The notes beneath the pieces were generated by a model. The model made no database searches. It was not told the origin of the DNA and saw nothing but the letters and a program-made list of their open reading frames with translations. Made by a program: the position numbers and the translations under genes. DNA of 64,000 nucleotides from the NCBI GenBank assembly GCA_963576725.1, contig OY755251.1:34663619-34727618 (forward strand), written 5' to 3'. This document shows positions 40,620-52,488 of the stretch, piece after piece. This DNA is from Azorinus chamasolen (taxonomy: Eukaryota; Mollusca; Bivalvia; Cardiida; Solecurtidae). How positions within the stretch are numbered: the stretch's first letter is position 1; each line of letters opens with the position of its first letter.

Positions 40620-40845
40620 TTAACCCTTTCCTCCATATATATGCCTTTCTACGCCTCTGTACATGTAATAGTCACTTCTTGAAACCAGTGTGATAAATAG
40701 AACAAATAGGAGCAAATGCTCTATTTATCACAATGATTTCCATACTAAAATCTAAAATGTTCCTTTTCTCTAGTAAATGCTCCATTTCGGTACATTTATT
40801 CAAAGAGGTTGGGTCCAAAAATTAGCCTAGGAGGTAATGGGTTAA
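40620..40845. mobile_element. TTAA miniature element, core 2
   Basis: TTAACCCTTTCCTCCATATA ... GGAGGTAATGGGTTAA; left palindrome arm shortened. Confidence 0.9.
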
Positions 40846-40909
40846 TCAAGTAAAGAGTTTAAGTTTGTTTGCATACACTACCATTTTTATGATAATGAAG
40901 CATTTTGTG

Positions 40910-41125
40910 TTAACCCTTTACTCCATTAATATGCTGTTGCAAACAGAGTAGAGCCATATTAGACAGCTCCTTTAGACCGTCTGGTCCTGGTGTGCTCTGT
41001 TTGCTTATGGAATAAATAAAGATATTGTTCTGCAGTTCCTGCTGTGGCAAGCACTTCCTGTGTTCATATGACATTAAAAAAATGTCTAATTAGTAATGTT
41101 CATGTGGTTATTTCATGCTAATCCT
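40910..41125. mobile_element. TTAA core-1 element, right end decayed
   Basis: TTAACCCTTTACTCCATTAA ... CATGTGGTTATTTCATGC. Confidence 0.75.
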
Positions 41126-41219
41126 GAAAGTATTTGAAGCCCTGACCCAGCAGAAAACTGAGGCACTACAGTACTACCAGTCGTGATTGGCCATAAGAAA
41201 TGAGTCGAAGTCTGGATCA

Positions 41220-41469
41220 TTAACCCTTCCCCTGTTCTATATTTATTTCAAGTTTCTATACCTACTGAATAATCATTGACAAGATAGGTATAATGACATA
41301 TGGAAGGTGGAATATTGTAGCCATTTTAGATAGTAAAGACACAGATCTTTCAAATTCCAATAACCAAACCGAGCAGACCCTGATCAGATGGCTCCTATGG
41401 GAGCCATCTGATCTTGGTCTACTCTGTTTGCAAATGCGTGAAAACACGTTTACATGAAGGAAGGGTTAA
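41220..41469. mobile_element. TTAA miniature element, core 1
   Basis: TTAACCCTTCCCCTGTTC ... TGAAGGAAGGGTTAA; core GATGGCTCCTATGGGAGCC. Confidence 0.92.
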
Positions 41470-41471
41470 GA

Positions 41472-41665
41472 CGAGTGGTAGATTAAAGCAGGACAAATGT
41501 CATGCAGAAAGCTTCTTTTGGAGTTACTGCATCATGTTTTCCCTGCATTAAGCAACCCTCTGATCCGAAGCTCTTATCCCGCTGTGAAATAATAATGGCT
41601 TTGAAAAATCATTTTGGAGCTTTCTGCATGACTTTTTCCATGCTATAAGCAACCGCCTGATCTTT
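41472..41665. mobile_element. TA-flanked palindromic element, inner fragments
   Basis: Two partial inner arms (CATGCAGAAAGCTTCTTTTG; GAGCTTTCTGCATGAC) in tandem. Confidence 0.5.
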
Positions 41666-41873
41666 AATGCTTATCTATATAGCTTATATCTAAAAATAGC
41701 CTATGAGTGGGTTAACAATAGAGTCCATTCATTATGAGCTTGGTCTACACTGTTTGAAAATGCCAGTGCACACGATTCCCGTATTCAGAGGGACAATGTT
41801 GATCTGGGAGCCTTTTTATTTGCATCAACATAGTTTGGTATTCTTTTGTGAGAATTTAGTAGATTAAACCATT

Positions 41874-42176
41874 TCCCTGTTCTATGTTTATTCCAATTTT
41901 CAATACCTACTGCGTTTTCATGACGAAACGGTATTAATGAAAGTTATGTAAGGTGGAACATTGTAGACATTTTAGAAAGTAAAAAAAAACAGAACTGTCA
42001 AATTTCATTAGATATGGGTCTGCTCTGTTTGCAAATGCGTGAAAGACCCGACGGTTCCTATAAGAGCCGTCTGATGAGGGTATGTTCTGTTTGCTTCTGG
42101 AATTAGATAGTTTGAATAGAGCAGACCCCGATCAGAAGGCACCTGTAGGAACATTTATATTGAAGGAAATGGTTAA
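41874..42176. mobile_element. TTAA core-1 element, rearranged
   Basis: TTAAACCATTTCCCTGTTC ... GAAGGAAATGGTTAA with two partial cores, as from a join of two elements. Confidence 0.75.
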
Positions 42177-42440
42177 ATGTTTGTAAATGTTGATGTAGTT
42201 ACTGCAGTCTTGTATTCAAACATCGGTTGTTCTTATTGACAAAATGTTTGTACTAGCATTATCATAGTATTATGTTGAATGTAATACATAAAACATTCTG
42301 TCATTCATTCATATTTACATAGTACCGCTGTAAAGTGCTTCTGTCATGTACATTGATGTTGTAATGAACCCAATCGCAATTACATGGACATCCGTCATCT
42401 TGGCTTTTCATTGTTTATTTTTCTCCTGTGAACCCCGTGT
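42177..42440. other. No feature recognised
   Basis: AT-rich intergenic sequence. Confidence 0.35.
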
Positions 42441-42581
42441 CCCTTAATTTCATTGAGACACCTTTACAAACAGAGAAGACCCAGATCAGATAGCTCCTGA
42501 AGGAACCGTTTAATGAGGATCTGCTGTGTTAACTTTTTATCTTTAATCTGGCCATGTACTTGTTATAGCAATGCATTCACT

Positions 42582-44376
42582 TGTTAGCTCACCAGAGCAC
42601 AAAGTGCTCAGGGTGAGCTTTTGTGATCGCCTGATGTCCGTCGTCCGTCGGCGTGCGTCGTGCGTAGTGCGTCGTCCGTCGTTCGTCATCAACAATTTGA
42701 ACCTTTAAAGTTCTTCTCCTCTGAATCTACAGGGGTCTCAGCTTCCATCTTTGGCACATAGCATCATCTGTAGGTCCTCTACAAAAGTTATATAAATTAT
42801 ACCCCTGGGGTCAAAATTGGCCCTGCCCCAGGGGTTTTCAGTTTTCAATAGAAACATATAGTGAAAACTTTGAGCATCATCTCCTCTAAAACTAGAAGGT
42901 CCCCAGCTTTCATATTTGGCACATAGCTTCAACTTCTACAAAAGTTATATAAATTATGCTCCTGTGGTCAAAATTGGCTACACCCACGGGTGGCAAGTTT
43001 TCTAGCAAACTTGAAGCTGACTGCACTTTTAAGCATCTTATCTTTACTCAGTCTCATAAACAGGTCATCAGGTCAAGCAATAGAGATGGGGATGACCAGT
43101 GGCTATTTTTAGTACACCTGTATTGCTGGTAGTGGCTGTAGTAACCCTTTGCCTGTACTGTGTTTATTATTAATTTGAATGCCTATTGCATATTCATGAA
43201 CAAAATAGTTAAAGTGAAGTATGGAAGGTGAAACATTGTAGCCATTTTTTTCTCCAAATTTCACAACCTACTGAATATTCATAGACAAAATAGTTATAAT
43301 GGAATATAGTAGGTAGAACATTGTAGCCATTTTAGAAACTAAAGGAAGATCTGTCAAATTCCATTAACAAACAGAGCAGACCCTGATCAGATGGCTCCTT
43401 TAGGAGGCATCTGATCTGGTCTACTGATTTTTCAAATGTGTAGAAACACGTTTATATGAGGGAAGGGTTAATTAATAATAGTGATTGGCATTATGACATT
43501 ATTACAACCTGCCCTGCAGTTCAGAAGAAGGGTAAATCATGTAAAGGCTCCAGAATGCCAAATTAAAGATTTTAAATAAATTATGAAATAATTTTTAACA
43601 TGAAATTGTATTACTTGAAAATATTAAGTTCAGTGAACTTATGAATATGAAATTATTATGTAATAATTTATAATAATATTCAAATGCAAAAAATCAGTTT
43701 GGAATGCTAGGGTACACATACCTTTTCAGAGGAACAGTAATGTTGATTATTTGAGAGGTCAGTTGATCGTCTTTAGTCAGAACTTTGTATGGCCTTGCAT
43801 AATTAAAATTCCCTGGTTAATACATATCAATCTTACAATTAACTTTCTTGTACAAACCCCATATTATGAAGTTACATATGTGTCAGATCAAATCCAAACT
43901 GTGCTAATTTCAGTCAAAATATGCGCAGCAGTAATAGGGTTTCTGTCATCTGTAATTTGTTTGTCTGAAAAATTAACACTTTCAATGGCCCTCTTGTCTA
44001 TAGAAACGTATAGTGAAAACTTTGAAAATCTTCTTTTCTGAATCTACAGGGTTCTCAGCTTTCATATTTGGCTCATAGCACCATTTTCCGATCCACTACA
44101 AAAGTTATATAAATTATGCCCCTGTTGTCAATATAGGCCCCACCCCAGGGGTGGTCAGTTTTCAATAGAAACAACTTTAAAAATCTTCTCCTTTGAAACT
44201 GGAATGTTCTCAGATTTCATATTTGGCACATAGCTTCATATTTAGGTCATCTACAAAAGTTATATTTTGTGTCCCTGGTGTCAAAATTGGCACCACCCCA
44301 GAGACGGTCACTTTTCAATAGAAACATATCTGATTGTCTGGTGAGCGATGTCAGGGCCATTCTGGCCCTCTTGTTT
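42582..44376 (+). repeat. AGCTCACC-type repeat, copy 1, interrupted
   Basis: Begins AGCTCACCAGAGCAC, then GTCGTCCGTCGGCGTGC-type runs and units (GGTTCTCAGCTTTCATATT ... AAAAGTTATATAAATTATGC). It ends GGTGAGCGATGTCAGGGCC. Interrupted by a TTAA element at 43144 and by unrelated AT-rich sequence to about 43740. Confidence 0.8.
43144..43471. mobile_element. TTAA core-1 element with internal arm duplication
   Basis: GTAACCCTTTGCCTGTAC ... GAGGGAAGGGTTAA. The CTACTGAATATTCAT to TTGTAGCCATTTT segment occurs twice. Confidence 0.85.
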
Positions 44377-45680
44377 TTAGCTCACCAGAGCACTTTGTGC
44401 TCAGAGTGAGCTTTTGTGATCGCCTGATGTCCGTCAGCGTGCGTCATCAGTCGTCAACAATTTGACCAAATGTGGCCCCGCCCCAGGGGTGGCCAGTTTT
44501 ATATAGTGAAAGTTTTGAAAATCTTCTCTGAAACTGGAAGGTTCTCAGCTTTCATATTTGGCACACAACATCAACTTCAGGTCTTCTACTAAAGTTATAC
44601 AAATTGACCCCACCCAGGGGTGGCCAGTTTTCTATAGACCATATAAAACTTTGAAAATCGTCTCGTGTGAAACTGAAAGGTTCTCAGCTTTCATATTTGG
44701 CATGTAGCATCATGTTCAGGTCCTCTACAAAAGTTATATAAATTATGCCCCTGGGGTTAAATGTGGCCTGATGTCCGTCGTGCGTCGTCCGTCAACAATT
44801 TGAACCTTTTAAAAAAATCTCATCTGAATCTACAGGGTTCTCAGCTTTGATCGTTGACACATAGCATATGTAGGTCCTCTACAAAAGTTATATAAATTAT
44901 GTCCCTGGGGTCAAAATTGGCCCCGTCCCAGGGGTTCATTAATTGTTTTCTATAGGAACATGTAGTGAAAACTGAGAAAATCTTCTCCTCTGAAACCGGT
45001 AGGTTCTCAGCTTTCATATTTGGCACGTAGCATCATGTTCAGGTCCTCTACAAAAGTTGTATAAAGTATGGCCCTGGGGTCAAAATTCCGCCCTAGGTGT
45101 AGCCAGTTTTCAATAAAAAAAATATAGTCAAAACTTTGAAAATCGTCTCCTGAAACTGGAAGGTTCTCAGCTTTCATATTTGGCACATAGCATCCTGTTA
45201 AGGTCCTCTACAAAAGTTATATAATTATGCCCCATGGGTCAAAATTGGTCCCGCCCCAGGGCCGGCTAGTTTTCAATAGAAACGGTGAAAACTTAGAAAA
45301 TATTCTCCTCTGAAACTGGAAGGCTTTCAGCTTTCATATTTGGCACATAGCATCATGTTCAGGTCCTCCACACAAGTCATATAAATTATGCCCCTGGGGT
45401 CAAAATTGGCCCCGACCCAGGGTAGGCCAGTTTTCAATAGAAACATAGTGAACACTTTGAAAATCTCCTCTGAAACTGGAAGGTCCTCAGCTTTTATATT
45501 TGGCACATAGCATCATGTTCAGGTCCTCTACAAAAGTTATATACATCATGCACCTGGGGTCACAATTGGCCCTGCCCCATGGCCGGCTAGTTTTCTATAG
45601 AAAATATAGTGAAAACTTTGAAAACCTTCTCCTCTGATTGTCTGGTGAGCCAATTCAGGGCCATTCTGGTCCTCTTGTTC
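44377..45680 (+). repeat. AGCTCACC-type repeat, copy 2
   Basis: AGCTCACCAGAGCACTTTG ... CTGGTGAGCCAATTCAGGG. It holds about seven units of 150-170 bp built on CTGAAACTGGAAGGTTCTC and GGGTCAAAATTGGCCCC. Confidence 0.85.
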
Positions 45681-46319
45681 TATAGAAACCTGGAAGGTTC
45701 TCGGCTTTCATATTTAGCACATAGCATCACCTTCAGGTCTTCTACAAATACGAATGCTGATAGTTGTTACGCAGCGTCATCTAATGGTTTTCTATCAATA
45801 TTGTTCAAATTATGACCCGGGCCAAAAATGGCCCCGCCCTGGGGCTTATCAGTTTTTCATAGGAACATCTTTAAATATCTTCTCCGAAACTGTAAGGCCT
45901 AGACCTTTCACCTTTGATATTTGGTATGTAGCATTATCTGATGGTTTTCTACCAAAATTGTCCAAATTATAACTCTGGGGCCAAAAGTGGCCCCGCCCTG
46001 GGGCTTATCAATTTTTCATATGAAAATCTTTAAAAAAAATCTTCTCTGAAACTATAAGGCCTAGACCTTTGATACTTGGTATGTAGCATTATCTAATGGT
46101 CCTCTACAAAGATTTTCAAATTATGACCCCAACGTTGAAAATTACCCCGCCCCGGGGCATATCAGTTTTTCATAGGAAAGTCTTTGAAAATCTTCTCTTA
46201 ACTCTAAGGTCTAAACCTATGCTATTTGGTATTTATCATAATCTAATGGTCCTCTACAAAGATGAATTTCTGTTATACAACCAGGTGAGCGATTAAGGGT
46301 CATCATGGCCCTCTTGTTT
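45681..46319 (+). repeat. AGCTCACC-type repeat, related variant
   Basis: Units around GGCCTAGACCTTTCAC, TATTTGGTATGTAGCATTAT and GGCCCCGCCCTGGGG; ends CAGGTGAGCGATTAAGGG and CCCTCTTGTTTG. Confidence 0.75.
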
Positions 46320-46391
46320 GTATAAACTGACACAGCTACTAGTCGTATAAAATACATAATAACTACAGTATCACGTGACCACGTGTTGCAA

Positions 46392-46617
46392 TTAACCCAT
46401 TCTCTCAACTGACGCATTTTGGCGCCTCTGTAATAGTCACTTTTTGAAACCGTTGTGATAAAAAGAGTATTTGCTTCATAGGAACAAATGCTCTTTTTAT
46501 CACAATGGTATAAGCTACACTATTCTAAAGTATTCCCTTTCTCTAGTAAATGCTCTTTATCGGTAGGTTTATTCAAAGGCGTTGGGTCTAATAATAGCCT
46601 ATGAGGGAACGGGTTAA
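46392..46617. mobile_element. TTAA miniature element, core 2
   Basis: TTAACCCATTCTCTCAACTG ... TATGAGGGAACGGGTTAA; core variant GATAAAAAGAGTATTTGC. Confidence 0.9.
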
Positions 46618-46689
46618 ACCTGCATACATGAAATAAATTAATGATAATGATCGTTATTTATTAGGAATCGGGCTTGCTAATATGAGTGT

Positions 46690-46894
46690 ACAGTAAACCC
46701 TCTCTATAACGGCCACTAAATTGTGTTAATTAGTTGGTACTTAGGGTAGGTGGTTGCTTAAAGCAATGTGAAAGTGAGACAGAATGCTCCTATAGGAATG
46801 TTCTGTTTTACTTTCACCTTGCTTTAAGAAACCACCTGCCTTTAACACAAAATACTTGATGTAATTTAGCGACCGTTATAGAGAGGTTTTACTG
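46690..46894. mobile_element. TA-flanked palindromic (pogo/Tigger-like) element, complete
   Basis: CAGTAAACCCTCTCTATAAC ... TATAGAGAGGTTTTACTG between TA and TA. Inner apex GCTCCTATAGGAATG. Confidence 0.88.
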
Positions 46895-47343
46895 TATATC
46901 ACATTCCATACTATTACTTGAAGAATTACACAACATAAATGAGTAATGTACAACATTAGATTTATTACAGAGAATTGTGCGCATTTCATCAATTCAGTAA
47001 TTTTAAATACACTCCGGTGTATTATAGTATAGCACAAATTTATTTAAACTTTACATATTTCTCTCTATTTAGACAGACAAGTAAGAAATGGTATTCAAAT
47101 TTAATGTAGTAAAGCCGTGTTTGCTCTTTGTTTTTATTATATGTACCAGTAACTATTAGTAACTATTTACTGACTCAAAGACACAGTCTGTATATTTAAA
47201 ATGGGATATTCCATGCATATTTGTGACACATGTGTTCCTCCGAACACTCTTGTAATATATTATCCAAGCTGACAATTTTACCCCAGTGTTTAATCATTCG
47301 TTCAAATATTGATACATATATTCAAAGTTCCCTATATACCCCA
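46895..47343. other. No feature recognised
   Basis: AT-rich intergenic sequence without terminal repeats. Confidence 0.4.
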
Positions 47344-47554
47344 TTAACCCATTCCCCATAGGCTATTTTTAGACCCAACCTCTTTGAATGAATCTACCCA
47401 AAAGGAGCATTTACTAGAGAAAAGTGAAATTTTAGAATTGTGTAGTTTGAAACCATTGTGATAAATAGAGCATTTGCTCCTATTTATCGCAATGGTTTCA
47501 TTAAGTGACTTTTACAGAGGCGAAGAAAGGTGTATTTATGAAGAAAAGGGTTAA
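47344..47554. mobile_element. TTAA miniature element, core 2
   Basis: TTAACCCATTCCCCATAGGC ... GAAGAAAAGGGTTAA; palindrome apex deleted. Confidence 0.9.
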
Positions 47555-47650
47555 CCCTTTTCATCATATGAACACATTTTCACGCATTTGCAAACACAGT
47601 AGACCCTGAACAGATGGCCCTACACAAATATTCAACACGGAAAGGGTTAA
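47551..47650. mobile_element. TTAA core-1 element, internally deleted (100 bp)
   Basis: TTAACCCTTTTCATCATATG ... CAACACGGAAAGGGTTAA. Both ends intact, most of the inside missing. Confidence 0.8.
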
Positions 47651-47848
47651 ATAGAACTAGACGTATGAACTTGTAATACCGATTTACAAAATGTAAGCTG
47701 CACATATTCAGTTGCCTTTGATTACCCCAAACCCCCATGCTTCACAACAGAATAGAGCCAACAAATGCATCAGAAAATGCATTTGAGCTCTTACATATAA
47801 AAGTTGGCCGACTTAAAATGAAAGTATCGACCTGTATAGTTAAATCAG

Positions 47849-48042
47849 TTAACCCTTTCGCTGCCAATGCCGGATCTGTGATTACCTATGCAAATAGTTT
47901 GGATCCAGATGAGACGCCGAGTAACTCGGCGTCTCATCAGGATCCAAACTGTTTGTTACTGTTACTATGTTTTTTGAAACAAAAATGAAGAAAATAAAAA
48001 AAAATTGTAGCAGACGACAGAGTTTGGCAGCGAAAGGGTTAA
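47849..48042. mobile_element. TTAA miniature element, core 3 (complete)
   Basis: Ends are perfect 19-bp inverted repeats TTAACCCTTTCGCTGCCAA. Core AGTTTGGATCCAGATGAGAC ... GTCTCATCAGGATCCAAACT around GAGTAACTC. Confidence 0.93.
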
Positions 48043-48169
48043 TGTTGTTGTGCACATCATTTCAACAAAGGAAAAGGAGCGGCCCAGTATAATACCTTTA
48101 AGTACTCCATATGTTATATTGATATATTGTTTGATTAAGGACTTACTATAAACGATATTCTTATTATTA

Positions 48170-48480
48170 TGCCCCCGTTGACGATAGTCAGGGGGCATTA
48201 TGTTTTGCACCTGTCCGTCCGTCTGTCTGACTGTCTGTCCATCCGTCCGTCACGCTTTTACGTGCAGTTGGTACGTGAATGTGGTTGTCACAGTTTTTTC
48301 ATTGTCTTATATCTCACTAAGCACTATAGCGATTGGCATGGAATTGCATATGCACATAAACCACCATCCATATTTTCAATGCGCACCCAGCGGCTGAGCC
48401 CATGCTGCCCGCTAGCCGAAGGTCAAGGTCAAATGACGTGCAGCTAGGCAAGCACCACCACGGGGGCATCACTGTGTCTT
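48170..48480 (+). repeat. Dispersed repeat fragment (GCCCCCGTTGACGATAG type)
   Basis: CCCCCGTTGAC...GGGGGC start, GTCCGTCC/GTCTGTC runs, end ACCACCACGGGGGCATC. The layout (inverted G/C termini plus CCGTCCGTC run) matches other dispersed repeats in the window. Confidence 0.55.
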
Positions 48481-48492
48481 ACAGACTAATAG

Positions 48493-48640
48493 AATCAAGC
48501 ATGGGTTTTGTTAAAGACGGGGGTTTCTATACCCGAGGTTGGTCTGTTCCAGTCGGAAACGAGCTTTAGCGAGTTTCCGATAGGAACAGACCAACCGAGG
48601 GTATATAACCCCCCGGCTTTAACAAATCCCATGCTTGATT
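48493..48640. mobile_element. Foldback element (AATCAAGCATGGG ends)
   Basis: AATCAAGCATGGGTTTTGTTAA ends mirrored by TTAACAAATCCCATGCTTGATT. Inner arms GGTTGGTCTGTTCC / GGAACAGACCAACC and loop AAACGAGCTTTAGCGAGTTT. Confidence 0.8.
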
Positions 48641-49188
48641 ATTTTTCTCGCTGAAATACGCCCTAAAACCAAGAAAATTAACGAATTTTGTGAAGTACTA
48701 CTTTACATTGCGTAATACGACTTCCATATCTAATAGCAACAGACCGCAGCATAACTTTAGGCGTGACACCAAATTCTTGCATAAAACGTGCTGTTGTAGT
48801 CCCGCTAGACCATGTATTAACAAGGCGATTCTCGTGCTCACGCGCTGTTGTTGACCGGTTTTAATTATACCTATTACGGGCCTAAGGTAAACAATGGACG
48901 CGAATGTTACAGCGTTTTGGCCTAAGCTAGGTGAACGCCGGGGTGTGAGTATTTCCAGGAGCACCGACAATGAACTGTTTTTAGTGATAGACATATTGAA
49001 TGAAATTCCATGTAAACGGTATTTGATACAATCATGAATTGACGTCGAAAAGAAAACAGTGGCCCGGAAACAGCATAAATCGACGAAGTGTCAAAGAAGT
49101 GTATAGTTTTGCTGCCGTTGTTTTGCTTGTATTTTGAAGAATTAAATTGATGCAGGAGAGCAGAAAATTGGTTTTATGCAAGAATAGC
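48641..49188. other. Unrecognised moderately GC sequence between two foldbacks
   Basis: Minus-strand open frame of 98 codons (48994-48698) without recognisable domain. It may be the inside of one larger element bounded by the two foldbacks. Confidence 0.3.
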
Positions 49189-49326
49189 GTTAATACACGT
49201 TTGTTTTCGGGCAATAACATCTGCAGTGTCCCTGGGGAATGTTGTTGCCCTCGCCCTTCGGGCTCGGACCAACAACAGTCCCTCGGGACACTGCAGATGT
49301 TATTGCCCGAAAAAACGTGTATTAAC
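49189..49326. mobile_element. Foldback element (TTAATACACG ends)
   Basis: TTAATACACG ... CGTGTATTAA. Arms TTCGGGCAATAACATCTGCA and its complement pair almost perfectly. GC-rich apex CCCTCGCCCTTCGGGCTCGG. Confidence 0.8.
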
Positions 49327-49789
49327 CCTCTAATGACGTCATTTGTTATGACAACCACAAACGTTACATTTTGGCGTAAATATAAAAGACTGAGTGACTA
49401 CAAAACAACGTCTTCGGTTAATTAAATTGGCTTTTAAAGTGTTTATATGATAAATAGAATTTCATATTCGTGCTAATTACTTATATTAATTTCAATCCAT
49501 AAAGCTGTTGCCTATAGAAATGTTGGTATAATTCTGTAAGAAGTCCTTCCCTTGTATTGATTTTACCCAATCGCGCGTATGAATACACTAGTCACGGGGT
49601 GTTCCAGATAAGGATTTCTAGTACGGCTATTTTTAGTAACTCAGCTTATCTAGCACGACTGAGAAGCGAGAAACAATTTTCTAGTTTGCAGATGACATAA
49701 TTCTGTTAAGCATTTCTTATTGTGCAGAATGGGGTCTGGACGTTAATGGTGAGAAAAGGAAAGTGATGTGGGTTGTTTTTTTTATGAAA

Positions 49790-50620
49790 AGGGGATTACC
49801 CCACCCATGATCAAACTCAACCTTGATATCACCAAGACAAACATTCTGAGCAAGTTTGAGGTAGATTGGGCTAAAATGTGGCTGCTGGAATGTAATAAGA
49901 TTTTTCTAAGATATGACCCAGTGACCTATTTTTTTAACCCCACTTGACCCACTTTCAAACTCTTCGGAGATTTTATCAAAACAATCATTCTGATAGTTTC
50001 ATGAAGATTGGACAAAAACTGTGACCACTAGTGTTTACAGGGTTTTTCTACTGTTTGACCTAGTGACCTAGATTTTGACCCCATCTGACCCATTTTCAAA
50101 CTCGTCTGAGATTTTATTAAAACAATAATTATGATAAACTTTCATCAAGATTCGGCTACAAATTTGACTTCTAGAGTGTTGAAAATTTTCCTACTATTTT
50201 ACCTAGTTTTTTTACCCCACACGACCCACTTTCGAATTCGTCCGAGATTTTATCAAGACAATCATTCTGACCAAGTTCCATGAAGATTGCGTTAAAACTG
50301 TGACTTCTAGAGTGTTCACAAGGTTTTCCTATTTGACCTAGTTTTTGACCCCACGTAGCCCTCTTTCGAACTCATCAAAGATTTTATCAAGACAATCATT
50401 TTGACAAAGTTTCATGAAGGTTTGGCTAAAATTGCTATCACTAGTGTTCACAACCAAATTGTTAACGACGCACGACAGACAATACACGACGGACATTCAA
50501 GTCTCCCAAAAGCTCACGGAGCTTTGCTAATAAAGTCAATAACTGAAGGAGTAGCTTGTGACACCAGCTACCCATGTTCAAATGCCGACCGACCGACCAA
50601 CCACCCGACAGAGTGATTTC
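49790..50620 (+). repeat. Tandem-unit dispersed repeat (GAGATTTTATCAAGACAATC type)
   Basis: Four to five units of about 140 bp with TGACCCACTTTCAAACTC and TTTTGACCTAGTGACCTAG. It ends with ACGACGCACGACAGACAATA. Confidence 0.75.
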
Positions 50621-50942
50621 AGTATACATGTACTGTATACTACCGCAAACAAGTTTGCAGGGGTATAATAATACCAATACTGGGGTCCCAACTCATCCAC
50701 AAAAGAAGCGGATTGTAGCAAACAGTACAGACCCTAGACAAACTTCAGGAGCAGTTTGATCTTTGTCGGCACTATTTACCTGAGTTTTGCTGTGGACCAA
50801 TCAACTACCATGGGTCTATGCCCGACACAGGTCTACACGTATCTCGGTCTGAATTGTTAAGGTGTATTGACAAAGTAAGAACAAAAGAATCACATTTTCA
50901 TCATATTTATTTTCATCACAATATCGGACAAGTACAATGAAA

Positions 50943-51394
50943 CAAGAGGGCCATGATGACCCTGAAATCGCTCACCAGACAATCGTTTTCACTATGTTTC
51001 TCTAGAAAACTGGCCATCCCTGGGGCAGGGCCAAGTTTGACCCCAGGGCATAATTTATATGACTTTTGTAGAGGACCTGAACATGATGCTATGTGCCAAA
51101 TATGAAAGCTAAGAACCTTCCAGTTTAAGAGAAGATTTTCACCTACATGTATATGTTTCCTTAGCAAACTGGCCACCCCTGGGGCGGGGTCAAATTTGAC
51201 CCCAGGGGCATAATTTGTATAAATTTTGTAGAAGACCTAAAGTTGATGTTATGTGCCAAATATGAAAGCTGAGAACTCTGTAGATTCAGAGGATTTGTTG
51301 AAATTGTTGAAGACACAAGACAGACGACACACGCCGCCGGACATCAGGGGATCACAAAAGTTCACCCTGAGCACGTTGTGCTCTGGTGAGCTAA
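50943..51394 (-). repeat. AGCTCACC-type repeat, short inverted copy
   Basis: Plus strand reads CAAGAGGGCCATGATGACCC ... GTGCTCTGGTGAGCT, the complement of the units at 42582-45680, with about two units. Confidence 0.85.
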
Positions 51395-51740
51395 AAAGAG
51401 ACAAATGAGAAAACACAATGTGAAACACATCCATAAGTAACAACTAAAAATCGGAAACATTTGTCCAAAAAATGAAAATGGAATGATAAAAACCATGTTA
51501 AAACCTGTTATCTTGAATATAACTTTCAGAATGGCATATGAACAAAAGAATTCTTGGTTATGATAGACAGTGTAGAATTGGATCTATATTATTTCATATG
51601 CAGACATGGGCCTACTGTGCTTGAAAATGAATTGTCCTAAATTGTCAATTTTTGGAAATAAAGATTGATCTCGGTATTACACACCTCGATTAGTAAAGAA
51701 TGGACACTGTGCGGTCTTTCTTCAACCACAACATTCCTAT
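51395..51740. other. Mostly unannotated; weak TTAA core-1 remnant
   Basis: 51530-51630 keeps GGCATATGAACAAAAG and GATCTATATTATTTCATATG of a decayed core-1 arm; nothing else is seen. Confidence 0.4.
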
Positions 51741-51741
51741 A

Positions 51742-51946
51742 CAGTAAAAACCCTCTAAACCAGAGTTTCTAGTCGCGAAGAATGTAGATACTTTTTGCCA
51801 AGGTGTTGCTTATTGCAGGGTGAAAGTCATGCAGAAAGCTCCTAGAGGAGCTTTCTGCATGACTTTCACCCTGCATTAAGCTGCCACCTGTCTCTAAGAG
51901 TGATATCTATATCATATTGAATGTCTGGTTTAGAGGGGGATTACTG
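51742..51946. mobile_element. TA-flanked palindromic (pogo/Tigger-like) element, complete
   Basis: CAGTAAAAACCCTCTAAACC ... GGTTTAGAGGGGGATTACTG between TA and TA. Near-perfect centre AAAGCTCCTAGAGGAGCTTT. Confidence 0.9.
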
Positions 51947-52233
51947 TATTATTATTGGTCTCTAAAACCATTCACAGAACAAATTCTTGGGAAAACAAAT
52001 ATTCCTGATCACATATTTTTTAACAAGGCATCTTGTAGATTCTTGAAATCAATTCACTATTCTTGGTGACATAAAAATCCTGATAAACAATTTCAATCTC
52101 TACTTCTTTGTAATAATGATAGATCTCCACAACTGGTCTACACATAAAAATTCAACTCATTCAAAGCGGTGCAGAGTGTAAAAGCTAGAAAGCAAAAAAA
52201 TGTACAGCAGATAAGAAATTCTAGCATGCTTTG

Positions 52234-52488
52234 TTAACCCTTTACTCCATGAATATTCATGGAAGAAATAATGACGTCATGAATATTAGACTAATTTTTA
52301 TAATGCCAAATGAACACAGAAAATGCTGGCCATGGCAGAAACTGTAGAGTCATACATGTACCTATATTATTTCATAAGCAAACAGCACACCATGATCAGA
52401 TGGCGACAGCTCCTACAGGAGTCGTCTGATCTGAGGCTACTCTGTTTGCAAACGCATAGAAAGGGGTATTTATGGAGTAAAGGGTTAA
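52234..52488. mobile_element. TTAA miniature element, core 1
   Basis: TTAACCCTTTACTCCATG ... GGAGTAAAGGGTTAA. Confidence 0.92.

Noticed and set aside
48698..48994. 98-codon minus-strand frame between two foldback elements
   Set aside because: No domain recognised and no neighbouring exon signals that extend it.
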